64,000 nt of DNA from a candidate division KSB1 bacterium (GTDB lineage: Bacteria; Zhuqueibacterota; Zhuqueibacteria; Zhuqueibacterales; Zhuqueibacteraceae), in assembly GCA_034506175.1 (NCBI GenBank), contig JAPDQB010000007.1, positions 91,932 to 155,931 of the forward strand. The letters run 5' to 3'. The notes below the pieces were generated by a model that was not told the origin of the DNA, made no database searches, and saw only the letters and a list, made by a program, of their open reading frames with translations. A program made the translations under genes and the position numbers. Shown here piece by piece: positions 53,387-60,064 of this stretch; the stretch's first letter is position 1, and each line of letters opens with the position of its first letter.

Positions 53387-53415
53387 TTGCATGACATTTT
53401 GAATCTGAGTATATT
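53387..53415 (+). promoter_or_regulatory. Promoter of the unknown gene pair
   Basis: TTGCAT (53387-53392), 17 nt, TATATT (53410-53415). It lies 52 nt before the TTG start at 53467. Confidence 0.55.
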
Positions 53416-53466
53416 GAGAAAAATTAGAAAAAGCTGGTTTAATCGGCTACCGGAAGGGGAGCGAGC

Positions 53467-53928
53467 TTGTCAAGCGCGAACATTTACAATCTCAAGCATG
53501 TCGACTATTCCGAGCGCGGGCATTCGGTTGAGATCATCGTCGACGGCGTTCCGAAAAGGCAAACGATCATCTTTTCAGGAACGGATTATTTCGGAGAAAA
53601 GTATTATTTCACTGAAGAAGGCTTGAGATATATTCAAGATTCAAGACATAGGCGGCCGCAGCAAAGCCTTGTCTTGAACTATCTAATCAAAATTCCGATT
53701 ATTCTTAAATCACCGCAGGTGATTGCTCGCAATATACGATTTCCTGAGCGCCATCTTTATTGCGACAAGGTTTCGATTAAAGAACGCGGCAACAAGAAAT
53801 GCCTGCTGGGCGTTGTGTTGAGCAAAGCCAATATTAACATCGTATGGAATTTCTATTGGCTGGAAGAAAGCAACTTGCCTGAATTATTTGAAATTATTTA
53901 CAAAAGCAAAAGCTTCACGAAACGTTAA
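53467..53928 (+). CDS. Unknown protein, first of a coupled pair
   Basis: A 153-residue soluble protein (SSANIYNLKHVDYSERGHSV after the initiator). The start is TTG 53467: GGAAGGGGAG ends 6 nt upstream and no ATG gives a better fit. It is beta-rich at the N-terminus (VEIIVDGVPKRQTIIFSGTD, YYFTEEGLRYIQDSRH) and hydrophobic in the middle (SLVLNYLIKIPIILKSPQVI) without a true membrane helix. The C-terminus has NINIVWNFYWLEESNLPELF. I do not recognise the family. The codon use is more AT-rich than the neighbours, consistent with transfer. TAATG overlap with the next gene implies joint function. Confidence 0.6.
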   Translation: MSSANIYNLKHVDYSERGHSVEIIVDGVPKRQTIIFSGTDYFGEKYYFTEEGLRYIQDSRHRRPQQSLVLNYLIKIPIILKSPQVIARNIRFPERHLYCDKVSIKERGNKKCLLGVVLSKANINIVWNFYWLEESNLPELFEIIYKSKSFTKR

Positions 53929-54299
53929 TGGTGATCATTATGACCCATCAGCTTAAAGCAGTACTAGATGAACGTGACTTTTTGGAGATTTGGATTCCAG
54001 AGTTTAACACAGAGCCTTTTCCGGAACTTGAATCAGGTCTCTATAGACTGTTCAGTTGCGCAAAGTTGAAAGGCGCAAAACGCGCTTTTGACAGCATTAT
54101 GATCGACGGATTCTCCAAAGCTTATCCCCGAATTCTCGGGGAAGTCAAGCGCAAAGAGCCGCCCGTCGAGCAGGAAAATTACGACGTTCCCGAGCTGGGT
54201 TTGTATCAAGTTCAATTGAGCCGGATTCTGGAAGAAATTTATTGCCGGTTTGTCGCCAGGAAAAATCTGCCGGCGCAGCAAGCCGAGGCGCTGGTTTAA
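53928..54299 (+). CDS. Unknown protein, second of a coupled pair
   Basis: A 123-residue protein (MVIIMTHQLKAVLDERDFLE) whose ATG overlaps the previous stop by one base (TAATG). An ATG four codons later is possible. It contains a repeated EIWIPEFNTEPFPELESGLY / acidic pattern and ends in VQLSRILEEIYCRFVARKNL. No known domain is recognised. Size and tight coupling with the partner resemble two-gene modules such as toxin-antitoxin or toxin-immunity pairs, but nothing in the sequence demonstrates this. Confidence 0.55.
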   Translation: MVIIMTHQLKAVLDERDFLEIWIPEFNTEPFPELESGLYRLFSCAKLKGAKRAFDSIMIDGFSKAYPRILGEVKRKEPPVEQENYDVPELGLYQVQLSRILEEIYCRFVARKNLPAQQAEALV

Positions 54300-54324
54300 G
54301 GCATCACTCTTCGCCCAACCAACT

Positions 54325-55290
54325 TTGTTTACCTACGACAAATCCATCCGCCTGCTCGATTCCGTTCTCACTCTTGACAGCCGCCGCTACAGCGAAGCGT
54401 GCTGCATTTCCCACGCGCACACCGATCACATCCGTTCCCATCGCCGCGTTTTTGCCACGCCCGCAACGGTTGAGTTCATGAAACAGCGCCTCCGCAACCT
54501 CCGCGCCACCGCCGTCGATTTCAACTCGCCGTTTGAGTTCGACGGTTATCGCGTGACATTTCTGCCGGCGGGGCATATTCTCGGCTCGGCGCAAATTCTC
54601 CTCGAGCGCGGCGGCCAGCGCCTGCTTTACTCCGGCGATTTTAAATTGGAAAAAAATGCAACAGCGGAGGCCCTGCAATTTGCCCCTTGCGATTTGCTCA
54701 TCATGGAATGCACCTTCGGCCATCCCCGCTATCAATTTCCTCCCCGCGAAAAAATTATTGCGCGGCTTTGCGACTGGGCGCATGTGGCGCTTCGCAATGG
54801 CAAAACCCCGGTCGTCTTTGCGTACGCGCTCGGCAAATCGCAGGAAGCCATGAAAATCCTCAGCGACAACGGTTTCGCGTTGAGCGTGCATCCCGCCATT
54901 TTGCGCTTGACGAAAGTTTATGAGCAATTCGGATTTCGATTCGGCGAGGTTGTGCCTTATCGCCGCAGCGAGCCGGCGGCAAATCGCGTTGTGATGATGC
55001 CCTCGTCAGCCCGGCGGACGCGGCAGATGGACAAGCTTGCCAACAAACACACCCTGTATCTTTCCGGCTGGGCGATTGACGCGAATGCGAAATATCGTTT
55101 CGGCGTCGACGAAGCCCTGCCGCTTTCCGATCACGCTGATTTTCCCGGCTTGATCGAATATGTCCGGCGCGTCAATCCACAAAAAATTTTCACCACTCAC
55201 GGCCCGGCGGATTTTGCGTGGCATTTGCGCGCCCTTGGTTATCAAGCCGAGCCGCTCGGAGCGCCGCCGGCGCAAAGTGAGTTGTTTTAA
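54325..55290 (+). CDS. Metallo-beta-lactamase fold exonuclease-like protein
   Basis: A 321-residue protein of the beta-CASP-lacking MBL family related to mRNA 3'-processing and ligase-associated exonucleases. Motifs: CISHAHTDHI (HxHxDH), VTFLPAGHILGSAQILLE, LLYSGDFKLEKN, MECTFGHPRY, LSGWAIDANAKYRFGVDEAL, PLSDHADFPGLIEYV and FTTHGPADFAWHLRALG. All zinc ligands appear intact. The family is thought to trim DNA or RNA ends; it is often next to an ATP-dependent DNA ligase and lhr helicase, which are not seen here. The start is uncertain: no ATG fits and TTG 54325 (FTYDKSIRLLD follows) aligns best, while TTG 54250 is also open. Confidence 0.82.
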   Translation: MFTYDKSIRLLDSVLTLDSRRYSEACCISHAHTDHIRSHRRVFATPATVEFMKQRLRNLRATAVDFNSPFEFDGYRVTFLPAGHILGSAQILLERGGQRLLYSGDFKLEKNATAEALQFAPCDLLIMECTFGHPRYQFPPREKIIARLCDWAHVALRNGKTPVVFAYALGKSQEAMKILSDNGFALSVHPAILRLTKVYEQFGFRFGEVVPYRRSEPAANRVVMMPSSARRTRQMDKLANKHTLYLSGWAIDANAKYRFGVDEALPLSDHADFPGLIEYVRRVNPQKIFTTHGPADFAWHLRALGYQAEPLGAPPAQSELF

Positions 55291-55359
55291 AAAATTGTTT
55301 ACCTTGCTTTTTCGCCGGGATCGGCGTGGATTTTTCAAAATTCTGTCTGAAGGTAAAAT

Positions 55360-55581
55360 ATGACATTGAGCATAAAACTGCCCGAAAAACTGGCCAATGA
55401 ATTCTCTGCCCGGCAGATTTCCGAAAATGACATTCAAAAGGTGGTTTTGGCAACTTTGGAAATCTGGCTCAAGCAAAGTGAGACGCCGAGTCACAGCCGG
55501 TTTAGCGAAAGTGCCATGCCGTTCGCCCGCCGGCTGATCGCCCAAAACCGTGAACTCTTCGAAACGTTGGTCAAGTCTTGA
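55360..55581 (+). CDS. Antitoxin-like small protein of a Doc-type pair
   Basis: A 73-residue protein (MTLSIKLPEKLANEFSARQI) with an N-terminal strand and helices and a C-terminal tail (PFARRLIAQNRELFETLVKS) that could cover a toxin. It is followed immediately by a Doc-like gene (TGATG junction), the standard order of antitoxin-toxin operons. Since the toxin gene is broken, this may persist as an orphan antitoxin. The family is not certain. Confidence 0.65.
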   Translation: MTLSIKLPEKLANEFSARQISENDIQKVVLATLEIWLKQSETPSHSRFSESAMPFARRLIAQNRELFETLVKS

Positions 55582-55896
55582 TGATGCCAGACGAGCCAAC
55601 ACTGGAACGCGCGGATGAAATCGCGGATCTGCTGGTTCGAATCTACGAAATACACGAAGCCATTATCACCGAAACCGGCGGCCTGCCCGGCCTGCGCGAT
55701 GCGACCATGCTGCATGCCGCCATGGCCCGGCCTTTTGCAACTTTCGGAGGCCAAGAACTTTATCCTACCGATTTTGAGAAAGCTGCTGCACTTTTTCACT
55801 CGCTTATCTCGTGGTGAAAATCTCAAACCTCTGAGCATATCCGATATTGCTGAATGGCTCCGGAAGTTGTTGAACCCAGCGACAGAGAGAGTTTGA
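55581..55896 (+). pseudogene. Doc/Fic death-on-curing toxin, missing its active site
   Basis: The frame from ATG 55581 reads LVRIYEIHEAIITETGGLPG, LRDATMLHAAMARPFATFGG and ELYPTDFEKAAALFHSLISW and then stops at 55817. Intact Doc proteins continue from HSLxxNHPFxDGNKR, the Fic motif that carries the catalytic His. That segment is absent. Another frame then resumes as GENLKPLSISDIAEWLRKLL to 55896, which matches the C-terminal helix of the family. A deletion of the catalytic core with a frameshift explains this. Confidence 0.75.
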
Positions 55897-55949
55897 TACT
55901 TTCGTTTTTCACGATCAATCATGAACCCCACATCGTCAAAACGATATGC

Positions 55950-56170
55950 GCAGAAATGGCAAAAGATCATTTCCGCTTTAGGAAATAAATCCATGGTGTC
56001 TTGATTTTGCCGCGCAGCACGATCTCAAGCTGCGAACGCATGCATTTTACAATCCGGATTTTCTAAGGGGTGTAAAAAGCTATTATTCTCAGCTCCGTGA
56101 AACTGCCGGCGGGGATGTGCTCATTGAGAATTTTGAACGATTGAAGAAACTAAAAGGCACTCTGCTATAA
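55950..56170 (+). pseudogene. Unidentified coding remnant
   Basis: After a stop at about 55980 one frame reads EINPWCLDFAAQHDLKLRTH, AFYNPDFLRGVKSYYSQLRE and GGDVLIENFERLKKLKGTLL to TAA at 56168-56170; this has protein-like composition but no start. An ATG at about 55955 in another frame (MAKDHFRFRK) may be its former start after a frameshift. I do not recognise the family. The remainder of 55897-56249 holds a CAACAAG-type low-complexity tract (56205-56245). Confidence 0.35.
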
Positions 56171-56249
56171 ACATCTCACGAATGCTTGCTGCCAGTTGCA
56201 AATATTACGAACAATCAGCAACCGGCAACAAGCAACAAGCGACCAGTTT

Positions 56250-58376
56250 TCAAATCCCCAACCGCAACGTTGCCCGCCACTCCCGTCCCGGCAACGGATA
56301 GCCGTCGATGATGCTGAAATGCTTGTCAAACACATTCCGCATTTCGACATGCAGCAGCGTGTCAAAGTCACCGAAATGAACTTGCCGGCTCAGAGAAAAA
56401 TTCGTCACGCGATATGCCGGCAGCGATTTGCTGTTGTCGGCGTTAATGAAACGCTTGCCGACGAGCTGAAAACTTCCACCCAAATTAAGATAACGCAAAT
56501 TTAAATTTGCGTTCAGATCAAACTTATTGGCCGGACGGTAAAGCAGGTTTTTGCTGCTGGCTTCATTCTTCGGCGAGAGCCGCGTATAATTCGCGCGCCA
56601 GCCCAGGCGGTCGCCGTGGCTGCGCCAGGCCGCGCTCAATTCGACGCCGCTGATCTTGGCGTTTTCCAAATTCACCGGTGAATAGCGGAAATTGGCGTCG
56701 CTGATCCACACGATCAAATCCTCGATTTTGGAATTGAAGCCCGCCAGCTCGAGCTGCCAATTTCCGGCGGTGGAAAATTCATACAACACGCCGCCTTCAA
56801 TCTCACGCCCGCGCTCCGGCAGCAAGCCTGGATTGCCCGCGACAAAGGGCCCGGCCGGCCAGAACAGATCATTCATGCTCGGCACGCGAAAAGATTTGCC
56901 GATACTGCCATGCACATGCAGCCGCGTGGCGCTTTCGCGATTCAATCCCAGCGCCAGCTTCGGACTCGTGCGATGGCCGGCGTCGGAATAATCGTCGTAA
57001 CGCAGCGACGGCATGACTTTGATTTGCCAACGGCCTGGCCGCCTTCCAAGAAATGGCTGCCATTCCGCTTGCACAAAGGCGCTGCGCTGCGTGCGCTCCG
57101 GTTTGCCGAGATCGGTGCTGGTGAGGCGATAATGGCCGGCTTCGCCGCCAACCACGAGATCGAAAGTTTGATGCAATTTCACGCGATTTTGCAGGCTGCC
57201 AAAATCCGAGGCCACTTGATGACGGCTGGCAACCGGAAAGAGGGGATCCGGATCGTCATAGCGCTGATCGCGGCGGTCGGCGGAAAATTGCGCTGCAAGC
57301 TGCAACAACGGCGATGAATTCCAATTAAACGCAATGCTGGTGAGATGATTCGAATCTTTTTGCTGCGCATCGTCGCTCAAAAAATGCAAAGAGCCGGGCA
57401 CGCCCTGCTCGAGACGAGTGCGGCGATGCAAAACTTGCACGCTGAGATCGTCATGTGGATTTCCCGACAAGCGCGCAAAAATCTCGCGGCGTTGCGAGCC
57501 GTTGTTTTGCCGCTTGATTTTTCCGGTGTCGTCGATGGGGAAATCGCCGTCGCTGACCAGACGATCCAGCGCCACTGCGCCGCGCCATTTGGCGCTGCCA
57601 TAGCTGAGCTGCGCGCGGCTGTTGAACGCGCCGAAACTGCCGGCGCTGGTTTGCAATGAGCTGGAAAATCCCGCCGGTGGTTGCACGCTGCGCAGATGAA
57701 TCACCCCGCCGATGGCTTCGCTGCCATATTGCGCCGAGGCATTGCCGCGCAAAATTTCGATTTTGTCGATGCCGACCAGTGAGAACAAACTTGCGTCAAT
57801 GCTGCCGCTCTGGGGATTGTTCAAGCGCGCGCCGTCGGTGAGCACCAAAACCTGCCCCTCGCCCGCGCCGCGCAGGTTGATGGTTTTGAGGCCGTTGACG
57901 CCGCCGTACTCTTTCACAAAAACCGACTGCGCGTTCGAGAGGGCTTCGCCGAGATTTTGCCGTGCGACGATTTGCGGTGAGTTGACTTCGACCAGCTCGG
58001 TCGCCGAAGGCGCGTCGGCGCGCACTGAAGCTTGCCGCGTCGCCGTCACCACGGTTTCCGCAAAAAGCAGGGTGGTGGCTTCGAGTGTGATGTTCAATTC
58101 ATCCTGAATCTCAGCCAGCGCGAGCGTGCGAGGGCGATACCCCATGAAACTGATACGCAAAGAGTCGGCAGTTTCGCCATGGGCCTGGAACCGGAAACGG
58201 CCATGGGCATCGCTGATGGCGCCGCTGCCTTTGGGCACGACAAAAATGTTGGCCCCAGGCAAAGGCTTGCCAGTTCGTGAATCCGTGATTTGGCCGCGAA
58301 TGAATTTCCCATTTTGCGACATGGCCAAATTGGCCAGCAGCAAAACCGCGGTGCTCCAAAAAAATCGCTTCGACAT
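56250..58376 (-). CDS. btuB: TonB-dependent receptor, BtuB-like, under cobalamin control
   Basis: A 708-residue outer-membrane receptor. ATG 58376 (GGAGGAGCT upstream) opens a signal peptide (FFWSTAVLLLANLAMSQ). A carboxypeptidase-like domain (GQITDSRTGKPLPGANIFVV) comes first, then a TonB box-like region and plug (ETVVTATRQASVRADAPSAT, LKTINLRGAGEGQVLVLTDG, LVGIDKIEILRGNASAQYGS, IGGVIHLRS) and a barrel ending RATLRLGI. The cobalamin riboswitch, attenuator and promoter upstream strongly support vitamin B12 or a corrinoid as ligand. The symbol rests mainly on that regulation, because BtuB and other receptors share motifs. No btuCDF genes are in the window. Confidence 0.85.
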   Translation of the reverse strand: MSKRFFWSTAVLLLANLAMSQNGKFIRGQITDSRTGKPLPGANIFVVPKGSGAISDAHGRFRFQAHGETADSLRISFMGYRPRTLALAEIQDELNITLEATTLLFAETVVTATRQASVRADAPSATELVEVNSPQIVARQNLGEALSNAQSVFVKEYGGVNGLKTINLRGAGEGQVLVLTDGARLNNPQSGSIDASLFSLVGIDKIEILRGNASAQYGSEAIGGVIHLRSVQPPAGFSSSLQTSAGSFGAFNSRAQLSYGSAKWRGAVALDRLVSDGDFPIDDTGKIKRQNNGSQRREIFARLSGNPHDDLSVQVLHRRTRLEQGVPGSLHFLSDDAQQKDSNHLTSIAFNWNSSPLLQLAAQFSADRRDQRYDDPDPLFPVASRHQVASDFGSLQNRVKLHQTFDLVVGGEAGHYRLTSTDLGKPERTQRSAFVQAEWQPFLGRRPGRWQIKVMPSLRYDDYSDAGHRTSPKLALGLNRESATRLHVHGSIGKSFRVPSMNDLFWPAGPFVAGNPGLLPERGREIEGGVLYEFSTAGNWQLELAGFNSKIEDLIVWISDANFRYSPVNLENAKISGVELSAAWRSHGDRLGWRANYTRLSPKNEASSKNLLYRPANKFDLNANLNLRYLNLGGSFQLVGKRFINADNSKSLPAYRVTNFSLSRQVHFGDFDTLLHVEMRNVFDKHFSIIDGYPLPGREWRATLRLGI

Positions 58377-58448
58377 AGCTCCTCCGTGAATGAGAGAAAA
58401 TAAAAATGGGGACCCCGAGGAAAGGCGAATAATTTCCAAGAAGCGGGC

Positions 58449-58488
58449 TAAAACAAAACAGCCCCACTTCGAGGAAATGGGGCTGTTG
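58449..58488 (-). terminator. Attenuator between riboswitch and btuB
   Basis: AACAGCCCCA (58457-58466) pairs perfectly with TGGGGCTGTT (58478-58487). On the minus strand the stem is followed by TTGTTTTAG. Placed between the B12 box and the start codon, it would stop transcription when cobalamin is bound. A second hairpin (CCCGATTTT / AAAATCGGG, about 58550-58569) lies between it and the aptamer. Confidence 0.75.
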
Positions 58489-58579
58489 CCGATGTCTGCA
58501 CCAAAGAAACCACTTCAGCTCACTTGACCTTGCCCTCGAAGGCTCCAGTCCCGATTTTCAAAATCGGGAAATGGATTGA

Positions 58580-58755
58580 ACGCACAGGCAGGTCTCCTGA
58601 CTTGCAGCGAAACCACTCGTCAAGCCTTCCCCTCGATTGAGAGTGACTTGGCAATGAATCCATGCTGCTCACAGTTGCGGGGCAGTCGCCGATTTTCACG
58701 GCGTTCCCTATTCTCCCCGCGCGCCAAATTTTATGGCGCGCGGGACACCTGTGTT
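58580..58755 (-). promoter_or_regulatory. Cobalamin riboswitch
   Basis: On the minus strand, from 58755 downward: ACAGGTGTCCCGCG, a GCGCGCCA...TGGCGCGC hairpin, AGGGAACGCCGTGAAAATCG, GACTGCCCCGCAACTGTGAG, CAAGTCACTC, then GCAAGTCAGGAGACCTGCC near 58603-58587 (the B12 box). This is the full conserved series of an AdoCbl-type aptamer. It controls the btuB-like receptor directly downstream. Confidence 0.95.
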
Positions 58756-58761
58756 GCGATG

Positions 58762-58790
58762 AATATATAAAAAAACCGGCGCAAATGCAA
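58762..58790 (-). promoter_or_regulatory. Promoter of the riboswitch-btuB transcript
   Basis: Minus strand TTGCAT (58790-58785), 17 nt, TATATT (58767-58762). The transcription start would fall at about 58755, exactly where the aptamer begins. Confidence 0.7.
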
Positions 58791-58830
58791 CGAGTTTTTG
58801 TGATAATTTTTTCACGACAAACGGACAACC

Positions 58831-58859
58831 TTGACTTTATGGTGGGGAATTTGTAAACT
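58831..58859 (+). promoter_or_regulatory. Promoter of sbcDC
   Basis: TTGACT (58831-58836), 17 nt, TAAACT (58854-58859). The expected start point is within 1-2 nt of the sbcD ATG at 58868, and no Shine-Dalgarno is present, so the message may be leaderless. Confidence 0.5.
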
Positions 58860-58867
58860 GTAATCCT

Positions 58868-60055
58868 ATGCGATTCATTCATTTCGCCGACACCCATCTC
58901 GGTTATTCGGATTATTCCAAAGTCGATCCTGTTTCCGGTGTGAATCGCCGTGAGCAGGATTTTTACGACGCCTGGTGGCGCGTCATCAAAGCCATCGTTG
59001 CGGAGAAGCCGGATTTCGTCGTGCACGCCGGGGATTTGTTTCAATCGCCGCGGCCGAACAATCGCGCCATCGCCGTTGCGCTGGAGGGTCTTTCACAATT
59101 GGCCGAGGCGAACATTCCATTCGTCGTTGTCGCCGGCAATCACTCGACGCCGCGCCTGCGCGCCTGGGGAAATATTTTTGAAGCGCTCAGCGTGCTGCCG
59201 AACGTGCAGGCCTGCTATCAAGGCCGCTACGAGAAATTCGTCATCCGCCATCCCTTCTCCGGAAAATCCTGCGCCATTCATTGTTTGCCGCATTGCTCGT
59301 TGAGCACCGAGCTTGAAAAGGCTTATGCGGAATTGCACATCGATCCGACGGCGTCGTGGAACATGTTGGTCGCGCACGGTGGCTGGCGGTCGGCAAAAGA
59401 TGATGACGGCCTCGATACGCGCATGGGCGAATTTAACGAACAATTTCTCGAAGATCCGGAGGCGCGTTGTGGAATACAATTCGATTATATAGCCCTGGGT
59501 CACTATCATCGCCATCTTGCGCTTAATGACCACACGTTTTATTCCGGCTCCACCGAGCGCACGAGTTTCAATGAAGCCGGCTACACCTCCGGCTACATTC
59601 GCGGCGATTTGGAACGCCGCGCGTGGGAATATGTTATGATTCCCTCGCGGCCGATGCGGCGATTGCAACCGCTCGATTGCGCCGGCAAGACGCCGCAGGA
59701 AATCATGCGCGCGCTGGAGCATCACGCCAGCGCCGAAATTCAGGGCGCGCTGATCTCCCTGGAATTGCAAAATCTCCCGCGCGACACTTATTTGCAGCTT
59801 GATTTGGGCGCTATCGATCAACTCTTTGCCGCGGCCTTTCATTTTGAACGGCAATTAAATGTGGTCACCAGCCGCACCAATGAGAATCGCAATGAGCCGC
59901 AAACTGCAAGCGCCATCGGACACATCGGCTCGCTGCGCGATGAATTCTCGCGCTATCTGGCGGCGAACGCCGGCGACACCCTGCCGCGCGAGGAGCTGGA
60001 AAAAGAAGGCTGGCGTTACTTGATGGAAGCTGAACGTGAAGAAATTGGGGAGTAA
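58868..60055 (+). CDS. sbcD: SbcD/Mre11-type nuclease subunit
   Basis: A 395-residue metallophosphoesterase: MRFIHFADTHLGY (DxH), DFVVHAGDLFQSPRP (GD), FVVVAGNHSTPRLR (GNH), MLVAHGGW and IALGHYHRHLAL (GHxH). These are the phosphodiesterase motifs of SbcD/Mre11, the nuclease that opens hairpins and processes DNA double-strand ends. The C-terminal part (about 275-395) is the capping and Rad50-binding region. It is followed after 9 nt by sbcC, the ATPase partner. Confidence 0.93.
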   Translation: MRFIHFADTHLGYSDYSKVDPVSGVNRREQDFYDAWWRVIKAIVAEKPDFVVHAGDLFQSPRPNNRAIAVALEGLSQLAEANIPFVVVAGNHSTPRLRAWGNIFEALSVLPNVQACYQGRYEKFVIRHPFSGKSCAIHCLPHCSLSTELEKAYAELHIDPTASWNMLVAHGGWRSAKDDDGLDTRMGEFNEQFLEDPEARCGIQFDYIALGHYHRHLALNDHTFYSGSTERTSFNEAGYTSGYIRGDLERRAWEYVMIPSRPMRRLQPLDCAGKTPQEIMRALEHHASAEIQGALISLELQNLPRDTYLQLDLGAIDQLFAAAFHFERQLNVVTSRTNENRNEPQTASAIGHIGSLRDEFSRYLAANAGDTLPREELEKEGWRYLMEAEREEIGE

Positions 60056-60064
60056 AACTACCGC

